Translations under genes and position numbers: made by a program | Source of the DNA: Zygaena filipendulae | Taxonomy: Eukaryota; Arthropoda; Insecta; Lepidoptera; Zygaenidae | NCBI GenBank assembly: GCA_907165275.2 | Contig: OU015662.1 | Location: 3,727,501 to 3,791,500 of the forward strand | Direction: 5' to 3' | Length of the DNA stretch: 64,000 nucleotides | The notes under the pieces: model-generated | Told to the model about the DNA's origin: nothing | The model's database searches: none | What the model saw: only the letters and a program-made list of their open reading frames with translations | Part shown: one piece after another, positions 1 to 11,046 of the stretch | How the letters are laid out: every line of letters starts with the position of its first letter | How positions within the stretch are numbered: the first letter of the stretch is position 1

Positions 1-3000
1 CATCAGTAAGTTAGTTTAAGCTGTGGACATAAATCTATACGTGTTTTGGAATATAAATCACGCAGCCTTTTGTTATTAGTATTAACGACAAAGCATAAAG
101 ATTCATATTTAGTACAAAGTCAGCTAGCTATAGTATCTGTGGCAAGTCGAAACCGGATTAACTTGATTTAAAAAAATACGAGTTAGAAATAAAACTTTCA
201 GCTTACTGTTTATATACCGCGTCCTTTAATCATACCGTATCAATGCAATCCCCCATAAATTTGAATTCACCCGACCGCATAGATAAAGAATAGTTCTTTT
301 TTTAAAATCACCAAAATATTTAAACAAATCGTTCAAATCGTGTACCGTAACAAATACGATTACGCGCGCTAAGTCATAGATTCAACACAGATGTTGGAGA
401 ATTAAAAGTGCTCTGACGAAAATAAAAGAACTCTTTGTGTTGGCAAAATTCGTTTTATCTTTTAAACCGGAATTTGCGGGCCCTTCAAGGCGAATAATGC
501 TAATCATAACGACATTACATTCATTCGCCGGATTTCAAGTATCCCGAGATTGGGTACGAATTCATTTATTTTTTATATGGTTCGTTCCAGTGCGTCTCTT
601 ATTACAAAACACTAATTTAAGGATTGGTCCGGTACTGTTTGATGAAGAAATAAAATTCGATTTCTTTATCATGACAATGACGTCAGGTTAATGCGACTAT
701 GGATATCCCTGACTAGACTTTGAATATTTAGGAATATTTATATACCTACAATTTTTTTATTTATATCCTTTTTTTAAATACCAAAAACTGCAGCTTTTAA
801 TATGGAAAATAACGCACATGTGGTCACAATATGAAGGGATAACAATAATATGATTTCGAATGGAAAATATACAAGTTATGGCCATTAGCACAACTGATAC
901 AAAATATTTTGACGTGTAATACCACTAAATACGCATGGGTCCGCGGGGATTTGGCACATTACATTCATTGAAACGATGTGACAAAGCGAATGGCAGACAG
1001 CTCGGAAGATCGGTTCGATTTATACACTTTTTGCGGCAACACACAATAGTCCCTATTTATTGACAGATAATAGAGGTAGAATCGAAAAGTCAGCGACATT
1101 TGGCGGGAATCGATTTATTTTGCGATGCGGTTAGTTAAGGTCAGATACGGCTATCAAAATCACATGTTCATTTTTTCCCTCTACCATTACCTACTGATTA
1201 GTAATTGTTATGATCGACACGCATTGAATAGATAATCGGTTCCCTAGAAAGAGGAGTTAATACAACTAAGTGTAATTACTTAGGTTGGCGCATGTCTAAA
1301 CACAAAGGTGAAGTCGCGGGAAGCAGGTAGTATGTAGAATGAAGACTTAATTTTGTTTGATTTGGGTTGACGTGATTAATTATTGTACGTGTATGTAGTT
1401 GATAAAGAAATTGACGAAAGATCAAACATTTCGATGATTTAATAAACGAAAAGTAGATAACGAAGTCGTTGACAAACTCATCGCGGGGTTTAGGAATTTT
1501 CTCTTTCATAATAATCTGTGTTACAAGCAGGATGTGTTCGTAATAAAAAGTAGGTACTTAAATTAAACATTTTCAGCGGTTCCTCTTCTGGTGCCAGCCG
1601 ACATAGAGCTTTGATGATATAAGTTATTTCTCGACTTTTAGTTATAGGTCGATGTGGTGAGATGTGTCAACTAATACTGGGTCGGTTTAAGAATCAGCTG
1701 ACGATGTCGGCGAAGCTATTGTGATTTATAACTTCCTGACTGAACTGAGCGACTCGTCGCGTCGTGTCATAGGGCTGCGAGATCGCTTAGTTATTCTTCT
1801 GAGGATCGCTTACTCGCTTTTTTACTAAACTTTCAAAATAATGACAATATAAAACGTGCATGCGGCACCGTCTTATAAAAGTCCTTAGCATTCTTTCATG
1901 TAAAGACTGTCTCTTGTGATAGAGCTTGGATTTGTAATGAGAACCTAGATAATATTGTATTACCTACTTTCTATGCAGCCTTAGCCAAGTTGAAAATCTT
2001 TAATCGTTTTCGCCATGTCGTCATGTCGAGTGGTCAAGAAAAATTAGCTACGATTTTTCAGTTCAATTTGCACAGGCTGATAACGTATTTTGTATTAGCG
2101 ATCATCTCAATGAGCTAGGTTAGTGGTCCAGACAGCAATAAACGGCACCAAATTCCGATTTACGAACACTCGTCTCATTCTGTCTTCGGCATTAAAATCA
2201 TCGTAAACGGATGAATTATAGATACAAATCCTGCCTGTGACATATTACGCAATGTGAATAAAATTAAAAAAGTCTGAACGTATGTGTAGGTAATTACAGG
2301 AATAACGTGTGTCAACGTTGTTCTATTGAATTCCATCCACTCAACGCAGCTATCGGGAGGGAAGCGACACTCGAGAGTCGGAGAGAGTGCTCCGGAGTGC
2401 TCTCGCTTAGATCTGTTAACTCTTTTGCGGGACCATTTTTATGCATTCGCCGACAACAGCCACCGCCAAGGATCCTTCAGCCATTGCAGAGAGTGCGCCA
2501 ATAAACGCAATTCCATCCCATGTTACCCAGCTGTTTGCGTGTCGGAATTTCTGTATATAAACTATTCGTAATTCGAATACGACTGCATCCGCTTTCCATT
2601 GAAATATTTTGACTGACAATAATGTTTTTTTTTTTTCAATAGTTCGTTCCGTTTGCCGCGCGGGTTTTAAGAACAATCTTTTGCAACTGTTTATGTAGGA
2701 ATACCTAAATAAAGAATAAATGTAGTAATTATAATATTATAGCCAGTATAGGTATTATCTTATAAATAAGTACTTATTTTTATATGTTACTTCGTATAAT
2801 AAACAAAATTATTTTTCCATAACAATGTAGGTTTAACTTTGAGTATTTACCCGGTTGATTACATAGTACACACCATCTTAACCACCGATTTTCATGTCCG
2901 TGCATCCATCAAAAAGAGCTTTCTTCTATTCTCGGCGTTATCCAATATTATGCCTGCAGTAGTTTGAAATCGTGCGAATTATACTAGTACCTAGGTGCCT

Positions 3001-4081
3001 ACTACATACCGACAATGAAGTATTATGTGCTCATACCGAAGACATACTATACATGATAGGCATGTAAGTACATACTTATTTAATGTTACCACATGTTACT
3101 TATATGAAAACGGAATCTTGAATACGCCAATGAATGAGCACTCAAATGATGAGTCAAGAATACCTATTTATTATAGATCTGACCTTGGGCTAATAGTGAT
3201 AAAGCAATAGATAGGTAATAAGGGAAAAAAGATTATCTGTGACACGTTGTGACAGGTAACGACAAGTAAGCAAATAACAAAATCAAATAACAAAGGAAGA
3301 AACTAAATATGAGTCAAAAACTCGCGTCAGCGTGGTATCTTCTATCTTATCGGTGTTTTGTATTCCGGAAATGGACAGAGTCGAGTAATCTAAAAGATTG
3401 GTAAAATTTTATTATTGGCTCGTTATGTAAAATACCTAAGTATCTAATTTTTACTTAAAAACATAGGTAGGTAGATATGTATAAAATTATCTGAAATTAC
3501 ACGCATTAGCATGTCCATAAATGTAAAATAATTAACAATCATAGCTTAAATTAACGCTATCATAATAAAGACGAAATGATTTGAAAATACCTATGTATTT
3601 ATCTATTGCGAAAACTTTAAGTAGATATCTATTTTAGTTAGCTAGTTATGAAAAATAAATTAAAAACTACTTAACTAGTAAAGAAATTGAAAAAAAAAAC
3701 GAAATAATAAGTAGGTACCTACCTATGTATAGTTAAAAAAGATAAAATTATAATTTTATTAGGTAAGTATGTATATATATTAAATACATTAGTTAGGTAG
3801 GTAACATTAATTAGAGACCATTGGTGATTAATGAATTGTATTTACTACCAAACTTAAGTAGGTAGGTAGGTACCTACCTAAACCTAGATTATGAAATGTT
3901 AAAAATTACACCGAGCTTAAATTAAACGTATACCTATAAGTTTAATTGTATCTATCTAATTTCAACTCTACCTAAGCTTTTTTGTTCGAGTTTAAATTTC
4001 AGGAGTAGGTGAATTTCGTTGTAGGCAATTAGGTAGCTAGTGAGGTACTGTTGCAATATGTTTCGCGTTTTTATGCAAATA
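1..4081. other. Intergenic DNA, no gene recognised
   Basis: AT-rich DNA with only short, unrecognisable ORFs. A more balanced, CpG-containing patch at about 2325-2530 stands out from its surroundings but encodes nothing I recognise. A short stretch at 1976-1999 resembles the inverted terminal repeat of the MITE at 32822-33054. From 3400 to 3900 the sequence is full of TAGGTA/TACCTA tetranucleotide tracts typical of Lepidoptera. Confidence 0.6.
3863..3880. repeat. TAGGTA palindrome
   Basis: Perfect 18-bp palindrome TAGGTAGGTACCTACCTA inside a TAGG/CCTA-rich stretch. It is a local example of the simple tetranucleotide repeats common in lepidopteran genomes. No function is claimed. Confidence 0.8.
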
Positions 4082-4200
4082 CTAGCTGGGCCCCGCGGTT
4101 TCGGAATTCCCGCAGACACTCTAAAGTAGCCTAATTTACTTATAACAGCAGTAGAAGTCCTGTCAAAATCGGTCCAACCATTTCGGAGATTCACCCGCAT
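4082..4200 (-). mobile_element. Helitron-like element, 3' end (fragment)
   Basis: Read on the minus strand, the segment ends in a CCGCGG-bearing terminal region followed by CAGCTAG and a host T (plus-strand A at 4081), the end structure of the short lepidopteran Helitrons. The body includes the diagnostic motif TTTCGGAATTCCCGC. The 5' boundary is not resolvable, so the right-hand coordinate is approximate. Confidence 0.6.
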
Positions 4201-4678
4201 GAGTATTGGAATTTCAGCAGGAACTCGAAACTTCTTTTATTCTTCTTCTTACAATAACAAACACAAAAAAAATAATAATTACCGAAATTGGTCTTAGCTT
4301 AGGGATTTCATTTCAAAAGTTACCAATACCTAAAAACATACTAGAAATAAAATAACCAAATTTCGTTCAAAAAATTAAAATCTTTAAAATTTAACGCATT
4401 ACGCAATTAAATAAATATCCATTTTTACTAGCTGATAGTTTATTGAAAACTATGATTAAAACAAAACAAACAAAACGCCGCCATGTTTATAAAAGCTCGC
4501 CAAGCGCGCTTCTGTTCATGCCAATCTTGCGGTGAGCAACTTGTTGCTGCTGTGAATTTTTGTGATAATAAAAGAGAAGAAAATATCGGATACCTCTGTT
4601 GGGGGAGGAGCGTAATTGTGCGGGGGGCGCCCCGCCGCCGCAGTACCGGCCGGTCGCTCAACTCCTCGTCTCACGCCG
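4201..4678. other. Upstream flank of the Toll gene
   Basis: Low-complexity AT-rich DNA to about 4480, then a rise in GC from about 4600 with CpG-rich sequence around 4615-4670. It probably contains proximal promoter sequence of the Toll gene. A 124-codon open frame at 4483-4857 crosses the putative start site and resembles no family I know; I treat it as chance. Confidence 0.4.
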
Positions 4679-4683
4679 TCAGT
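4679..4683 (+). promoter_or_regulatory. Inr-like transcription start site, Toll gene
   Basis: TCAGT matches the arthropod initiator, with A at 4681 as the predicted +1, 211 bp before the ATG and inside the GC-rich segment. No TATA box is present 25-35 bp upstream. At +28 to +33 (4708-4713) GGTGGC is only a partial match to the downstream promoter element. The call rests on motif and position alone. Confidence 0.35.
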
Positions 4684-4891
4684 CGTTACTCGCAAGCAGT
4701 CGCGGATGGTGGCCGTTGCGCTCCGTCTCTTTACCACTGTCCGTTATGTGCCGTACTTCGAAACAAGTTTGACGGGAAATTCATAAAGTTTTCCGAACGC
4801 GCTCCGACTGATGTAGCGATGTGTGCGACAACAGTGAACGAAACGGTGACGATTTAAATACAGTGACAGTTAAGAAAGTGATTTTTTCGAG
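4684..4891 (+). promoter_or_regulatory. Toll 5' leader with three upstream ORFs
   Basis: If transcription starts near 4681, the leader contains three upstream ORFs that end before the receptor ATG: 4706-4786 (26 codons plus TAA), 4746-4772 (8 codons plus TGA, different frame) and 4819-4857 (12 codons plus TAA). An ATG directly followed by TAG lies at 4811. In-frame TAA at 4871-4873 closes the receptor frame upstream. Multiple upstream ORFs would be expected to damp translation of the receptor; this is inference. Confidence 0.4.
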
Positions 4892-7800
4892 ATGGTGTCG
4901 ATTGGATTGTTGACAGTTTGGTGGGCCACTTGTTGGGTGTTTGTTGTAATAGACGGTGCGTCTTTGACGAGTAGATTAGCGGAGGCGCCTCAAGAGTGCG
5001 AGTGGCAGCGAGTATCGGGTAGCGCGGGCGAGCCCACGCGCGTGCAGCTAGCGTGCTCGCTGCGCACCGCAGCCGGCGCCACCGACCTACTCGCCGGCTT
5101 GAGCGCGTCCCAAGCACAGCGCATTACCGCATTGGACCTCCACTGTACCGACGTGCTTTTCTTTGAGAGCTCCCTCGACATCGGCAGGAGGAAAGAAGAA
5201 GGAACCGAACTATTGTCACGGTTTCACAATCTAAAAGAGTTGAAAATAGAGTCGTGTAAAATTCGATATGTGCCCTCAGCTGTGTTGTCGCCACTCAGTG
5301 GATTACGAAGTTTAACAATAAGAACTCATAACACTGACTGGTCTGCAATGTCTATGGAATTTCATCGAGATACCTTTCGTGGACTTACTGACTTAAGAAC
5401 TTTGGATTTGGGTGACAACAACATTTGGATTTTGCCATCAGAAATATTTTGTCCGCTGTATAATCTGAAAGAATTGAATGTCACCCAAAATAGGTTACAA
5501 GATATTTCCAACTTAGGTTTCTCGGATTGGGGTAATGGACCTACAGCGCCTGGGAAATCTTGCAATACCATATTAGAAACGTTGGATATGTCATACAATG
5601 AAATAAGTGCTTTACCTGATAATGGTCTATCAAGTTTGCGCGCGCTGCAAAAGCTGTTGCTTCAAAACAATAGAATATCAAATGTCGCCGATCGTGCTTT
5701 TGTGGGATTGAGTGATCTACAGTTGCTTAATTTGTCAACTAACTCTTTGACTGGATTGCCGCCTGAAATGTTTCAATCATCACGAGACATCAAACAAATA
5801 TATTTAAACAACAATTCGATTAGTGTACTCGCACCTGGTTTATTAGAAGGCTTGGATCAGTTACAGATTTTAGATTTATCTGTAAATAAACTATCCAGTG
5901 AGTGGGTTAACAGAGATACATTTTCAGGACTAGTTCGTCTTATTGTTCTAAATCTATCATACAACAGGATCAGTAAAATTGATGCTCTTCTGTTTCAAGA
6001 TTTGAATAATTTACAATTTTTAAGTTTGGAGTATAATAATATTGCACGTGTGGCGGAAGGCGCGTTTTCGAACTTGAAGAATCTTCATTCACTTTCTTTG
6101 GCACACAACAATATTGTTGAAGTAGATAGCAATCACTTCTCAAACCTTTACGTGTTGAATCAGTTGTTCTTGGATGGAAACAGAATAACAAAGCTTCATT
6201 TACGTTCTTTCGAAAATATTACAAAACTTCACGATTTGGGTCTTAGTGGAAACCAGTTAACCGAGGTTCCGGAAGCTGTTAAGACGTTAAGGTTTTTAAC
6301 TTCGCTGGATTTAGGCATGAATCGTATAACTAAAGTATCATCTTCGCAGTTTGAAGGATTAGATGACTTATACGGCTTACGACTTGTGGGAAATAAAATT
6401 CAAAAGATTTCGAAAGACACCTTCATGGCTCTACCGTCGCTACAAATACTAAATATAGCTTCAAACAACATAGATCAAATAGATGATGGTGCTTTTGCTG
6501 CTAATCTCCAACTAAGAGCTATTGGATTAGATGGAAATAAATTAGCTGATATGAAAGGAATATTTACCAGTACACAGCCACTTGTGTGGTTGAATATTTC
6601 AAACAATGAACTCCTTTGGTTCGATTATAATAGCATCCCTACCAACCTTGAATGGCTTGACATGCATGAGAACAAAATAGAAAAACTGGAAGACGTTTCA
6701 CACGTTAAAGAGTCCAGTAATTTAAAAATGCTGGACGTTAGTTATAATAAATTACGAAGCATTGATGAATTTTCGTTTCCAAGTAGCATTGAGACGATAG
6801 TTTTAAACGATAATTTTATCGAAAAAATTAATCCAGGAACTTTTCTTCAAAAATATAATTTGAATAAGGTTATTATGTACTCAAATAAGATAAAAACATT
6901 AGAAGGTGGAGCTTTTGCCATATCAGCTGTTCCTGAAGACAAAGATTTACCAGAGTTTTATATAAGTGAAAATCCATTTGTATGTGACTGCACAATGGAA
7001 TGGTTACAGAGAATCAACCAAATGAGTGACTCTAGACAGCGACCAAGGGTAATGGATTTAGAAAGTATAAGATGTTCATTGACTCATTCACGAGACAAAT
7101 CCGATGTCCTCTTACTTGAAGTTAAGTCTTCCGAATTTTTGTGCGAGTACGATTCTCATTGTTTCGCTCTATGCCATTGTTGTGAATTTGAAGCTTGTGA
7201 TTGTAAGATGACTTGTCCAGATAAATGTTCATGTTATCATGATCTCACCTGGAACTCTAACGTGGTCGATTGTTCGAATGCCGGCTACGATCACGTGCCG
7301 GACCGAATACCGATGGATGCGACCGAAATATACTTAGACGGAAACGATCTAAAAGAATTGGGAAATCACGTTTTTATCGGTAAAAAAAGACTACAAATAT
7401 TGTATCTCAATAACAGCAACATCAACACAATACAAAACAGAACATTTCATGGCATCGAATCGTTAAGAGTTCTACATTTAGAAAACAATAATTTGGAAGT
7501 TTTGAGAAATACTCAATTTACAAAACTTCAGAACTTAAACGAACTGTATTTGAGAGATAATAAAATTAAAGTAATTGAAAACGATACATTTAATTACTTG
7601 TCATCATTGGAGCTCTTAGATCTTAGCAATAATGGTTATGTTGATTACATGCCGTGGAGAATCATTACGGACAACAATCCTCGCACGCAAGTTTCTGTAG
7701 ATGGAAACAACTGGATATGCGATTGTAAAGACGTGGTTCAGTTGAATCAATGGTTAGTAAAAAAATCTAAAGATACTGAGAAAATGATTTGCTACTTTGC

Positions 7801-8914
7801 TCACGGTCAACCAATGAATAAAACGATAGCGGCCGTTGCAAAGGAATGTAAAACAGAAACTACTACCGAAGAAACCGAGACAGAAACTTTGAAGCGATTG
7901 TTCATTGATTCTAATGACGGTGTTGAAAATTATATACCATATATAGCTGCAGTACTGATAATAGCAATTATTTTGTTATTAATGTGTGCTTTGCTATTCA
8001 TGTTCAGAGAAGATTTTAAGTTATGGATGCATTCAAGATATGGAAAAAGAATTTTTAGCTCCACGCCGCGCGATATGGACGATAACAAAAATAAACGATT
8101 TGACGCTTTCTTCGTGTACAACCCACGGGATGAAGATTTCGTGACTCGTGCTGTTAGTTCCGAGTTGGAAAACTCGGGCCACTCCTTGTGTTTACAACAC
8201 CGAGACTTACAAATAATGGAAAGACGTTCTAGTGAGAGTTTAGTCAGTGCAGTAGAAAGTTCTAAGAGACTTTTGATAGTGTTGTCGATATACTTTTTGC
8301 AACAAGAGTGGTACTCACAGGAGTCGAGGGCAGCAGTGCAAAGTGCTATTAACTCAGTGAACATTAGGCATAGACGTCATAAAGTAATATTTCTTGTGAC
8401 AACGGACTTGAGTGCGATAAACATTGATCCAGACTTGAAAGTATTGTTAAAAACGTGCACAGTGATCGTGTGGGGTGAGAGAAAGTGTTGGGAGAAACTA
8501 AATTTTCGGTTGCCGGATGTGGACGTAACACTGCCGAATCGAACGCTTCATAACGCAAATGATATGAAAAGTGGTAATAGGGAAGTGTTCGGTAGGCACG
8601 GGAACTTGAGGTATACAGCGCCACCGACGTCTCACGATCCTTGGTACAAGTACGGGATGAATCCACCCGTGCTGATGATGTCGAGTCCTCTGCATTCGGC
8701 GAGTGCGAGTGCTGAAGTGTCAGCTCGCAGTACCGAGGACGAGACGTGCTCCGTGGCCAGCAGTGAGGGTCGACCAGATGAGCGCCTTCCACACCATCAT
8801 AGCTATGTATCTATAGACAACCACAAATGTGAAGAGAGGCCCCTTAGGCCAGCTCAACAAATATCAATGTCAAACACCAGACCTAATAATTTGAGGAAGA
8901 CTTATTTTGTATAA
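4892..8914 (+). CDS. Long Toll receptor (Toll-6/7/8/18-wheeler group), diverged TIR
   Basis: Single-exon type I membrane receptor of 1340 residues. The ATG is the first in frame after TAA at 4871 and has a strong context (G at -3, G at +4). Order: signal peptide about 1-23; a long array of leucine-rich repeats from about 100 to 690; LRR C-cap (C698, C700, C728, C751); a cysteine cluster C757-C781 forming the next N-cap; about four more repeats; second C-cap (C943, C945); membrane span 1017-1038; TIR from about 1068 to 1207; Ser/His-rich tail ending TYFV. The duplicated cysteine modules, the 1.3-1.4 kb-residue scale and the lack of introns match insect long Tolls, which act in epithelial patterning and sometimes immunity; the paralogue is not assignable by eye. 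TIR box 1 is recognisable (RFDAFFVY, 1069-1076). Box 2 reads RDLQIMER (1104-1111), without the usual Pro-Gly, and box 3 reads CWEKL (1199-1203) instead of FW. Confidence 0.95.
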   Translation: MVSIGLLTVWWATCWVFVVIDGASLTSRLAEAPQECEWQRVSGSAGEPTRVQLACSLRTAAGATDLLAGLSASQAQRITALDLHCTDVLFFESSLDIGRRKEEGTELLSRFHNLKELKIESCKIRYVPSAVLSPLSGLRSLTIRTHNTDWSAMSMEFHRDTFRGLTDLRTLDLGDNNIWILPSEIFCPLYNLKELNVTQNRLQDISNLGFSDWGNGPTAPGKSCNTILETLDMSYNEISALPDNGLSSLRALQKLLLQNNRISNVADRAFVGLSDLQLLNLSTNSLTGLPPEMFQSSRDIKQIYLNNNSISVLAPGLLEGLDQLQILDLSVNKLSSEWVNRDTFSGLVRLIVLNLSYNRISKIDALLFQDLNNLQFLSLEYNNIARVAEGAFSNLKNLHSLSLAHNNIVEVDSNHFSNLYVLNQLFLDGNRITKLHLRSFENITKLHDLGLSGNQLTEVPEAVKTLRFLTSLDLGMNRITKVSSSQFEGLDDLYGLRLVGNKIQKISKDTFMALPSLQILNIASNNIDQIDDGAFAANLQLRAIGLDGNKLADMKGIFTSTQPLVWLNISNNELLWFDYNSIPTNLEWLDMHENKIEKLEDVSHVKESSNLKMLDVSYNKLRSIDEFSFPSSIETIVLNDNFIEKINPGTFLQKYNLNKVIMYSNKIKTLEGGAFAISAVPEDKDLPEFYISENPFVCDCTMEWLQRINQMSDSRQRPRVMDLESIRCSLTHSRDKSDVLLLEVKSSEFLCEYDSHCFALCHCCEFEACDCKMTCPDKCSCYHDLTWNSNVVDCSNAGYDHVPDRIPMDATEIYLDGNDLKELGNHVFIGKKRLQILYLNNSNINTIQNRTFHGIESLRVLHLENNNLEVLRNTQFTKLQNLNELYLRDNKIKVIENDTFNYLSSLELLDLSNNGYVDYMPWRIITDNNPRTQVSVDGNNWICDCKDVVQLNQWLVKKSKDTEKMICYFAHGQPMNKTIAAVAKECKTETTTEETETETLKRLFIDSNDGVENYIPYIAAVLIIAIILLLMCALLFMFREDFKLWMHSRYGKRIFSSTPRDMDDNKNKRFDAFFVYNPRDEDFVTRAVSSELENSGHSLCLQHRDLQIMERRSSESLVSAVESSKRLLIVLSIYFLQQEWYSQESRAAVQSAINSVNIRHRRHKVIFLVTTDLSAINIDPDLKVLLKTCTVIVWGERKCWEKLNFRLPDVDVTLPNRTLHNANDMKSGNREVFGRHGNLRYTAPPTSHDPWYKYGMNPPVLMMSSPLHSASASAEVSARSTEDETCSVASSEGRPDERLPHHHSYVSIDNHKCEERPLRPAQQISMSNTRPNNLRKTYFV

Positions 8915-9625
8915 AAACTTTTTTATAATATGTTATCTATAATTGTGCTTTTTTCCGAAAATAATCACCAATCTTTGTAATATTTGTAAATCTTTATTAT
9001 GCTGTACCCATATCGTATTGTAGATAATTTATATCTTCAATGTATCGTAGAGTAATAACTGATTTTGCATGTCGAGATGCTTGATTGTAAAAAAGCTAAT
9101 TGGTGCTGATTATATAGGTATTTCAGATAAAATACATGGTATAAACTCTCACAAATAGCTTAGTTATTTAGCTTACGTACAAATTATAAGCAATATTTCA
9201 ATATTTGATTTAGTGTCCCGTACCTGTCGGTGTCTCAGTATCAGTTATTTTGCCATTTTATTACTTAATAATACGAGTATAACATTCCTTTTCATACTAC
9301 TTATAATATTGCTGATATTTTAAGGTTCCTGATATTATGATCCTGTTGCGACCAGGAGGTAGTAATAATTACTTTGTGATAACATCTAGGTACTTATGTT
9401 GTAAACTATGTTATGAAGTGAGGTTTATGAAAAAGGATGTAAATAATGTATGGTGAAGTTTTAAAGAACTGAATCTACCCTAGTCAATTGTACATAAATT
9501 ATTTTAAGTGTAAGTACATAGTATGTGATGTAATGTTATTATGTAGATAGAAACAAGAAATTTTTCGTATTTATTACGTTTCCAAATCAAGAGTATGAAT
9601 GAATAAATTACTATTTTTAATACTT
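8915..9625 (+). other. Probable 3' UTR of the Toll gene
   Basis: AT-rich, ORF-free sequence directly after the TAA at 8912-8914. The first good AATAAA is at 9602-9607, giving a 3' UTR of roughly 0.7 kb. Several weaker AT-rich signals lie nearer the stop, so a shorter form is possible. Confidence 0.45.
9602..9607 (+). terminator. AATAAA polyadenylation signal, Toll gene
   Basis: Canonical hexamer AATAAA 688 bp after the Toll stop codon, followed within 30 bp by T-rich sequence. It is the first clean hexamer on this strand after the gene that I noticed. Confidence 0.45.
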
Positions 9626-10808
9626 ATATCGTCTTTGATTCATAAAAAAAACCCACCACTACAAAACAAACCACTACACTACACTGAGCACACAAAAACA
9701 CAATAGTCAAATAATGTGCTTAGTTTCGAGTCATAGTTCATTGTTAGTTGTATTATAGGTATGTTATCTTAAAATTCAAAAGTCTTAACTAAACGAATGA
9801 CCATACAATCTCTAGACAGGTGACCGAATAGAGCGCGAGCGTCAAATATGTTTCGTAGTCATAATCAATTTACCGTATCGCTTTGTCTGACCGTGCACGG
9901 ACAAATGTATAAATATTTATTTTATCTAAATTGATCGAGTTGGATAAGATCACGCCCCTAGACGGTACGATTTTAATTTAAAAAGCTGCCGCGACAGTGC
10001 GCCGGCGCACGTTGCTGGCCCGCTGCGAAACTATAAATCATCTTTCAACTACGGCCGATGGTTGAATAAACAGCATTTTGATTGACTTTCCGAGTGCACT
10101 ATCGTGTCTCTTCAGTTTTCATTGTGAATATTTTATATGTAGAGTACTTTTAGCTCTTCGGAAGTGTCAGAGTGAAAGCAAGCTGACTCGCCTGATCAGG
10201 CACGCGTTAAACATACAAATTTCATATTTCTATATAGGTAATAGAGCAATAGTTTCTAACTCATCGATGATACTCGTACCAATGCAATGTTCTCACCAAT
10301 TGTGATAAAGTCAACTTTACATAGAGAGAAAACGAGTGTCAGATAGGGGTTAAATTAAATAAACCAGTTTAAATCTTAATTAAAGTTAGGTAGTAAAGTT
10401 TTAATTAATCCGTCCGAAGGCTAATTTTCTGATTCATTTTAATATTAATTTAAGTTTAAATATAACTTTGTCAGGTTTTAATTGCAATCGGCGCATAGAT
10501 GAAGAACAATAAAATTATTTTTATGATGTAGAGCGTATTCATGTAAATAATAAATAATTTATTATCAAGCCGTCATTGAATCTGTTCCTTGATTTTGATA
10601 TAAAGTTACTTTTCCCACTGCGGAATAATGGGATATTTTCCGAATCTAACAGCCCACATACCTATACTACTCGAAACGCGTTTCAAAGTTGGTAGTACAT
10701 ATAAGCTGCTCCCAAAGACATAACATACAAGTATTGTGAGTTTCAACTCAATAACATAAAGCCTTCAAAAGTTCTAGAATCAAACTTATGTATTGAGTTA
10801 GATTATCA
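9626..10808. other. Intergenic DNA with one GC island
   Basis: No gene seen. A GC-rich patch at about 9950-10060 carries a perfect 14-bp palindrome GTGCGCCGGCGCAC at 9997-10010. The open frame at 10078-10305 has no recognisable content. Confidence 0.5.
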
Positions 10809-11046
10809 TCTATAAATATAAAATGCTTTGTCCTGAATGACTGATGGATCAACGCACAACCTAAACCGCTGATCGTAGAGACCTGAAACTTGGAGGGTGT
10901 GTTCTGTGTATGATATAGGCATCCGATAAGAAAGGATTTTTGAAAATTCCACCCCTAAGGGGATGAAAAGGGGTTGCAAAGTTTGTATGGAACAATTCCG
11001 CGGGAACTTCGAAATTATCGCGGGTGAAACCGCGCGGGACAGCTAG
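10809..11046 (+). mobile_element. Non-autonomous Helitron-like element, complete
   Basis: Starts TCTATAAATATAAAATGC after a host A, ends with hairpin CGCGGGTGAAACCGCG, then GGGACAGCTAG before a host T. The 5' TC, 3' hairpin plus CTAG and insertion between A and T are Helitron hallmarks. It has no coding capacity (238 bp). It belongs to the same subfamily as 61511-61757, sharing most of its length by eye. Confidence 0.85.

Noticed and set aside
4483..4857. 124-codon open frame just before the Toll ATG
   Set aside because: It crosses the likely transcription start, has no recognisable domain and overlaps antisense frames of similar length in a GC-rich segment; most likely chance.
7930..8792. 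Two antisense frames of 142-144 codons under the TIR-coding part
   Set aside because: They mirror the Toll coding strand and show no domain of their own.
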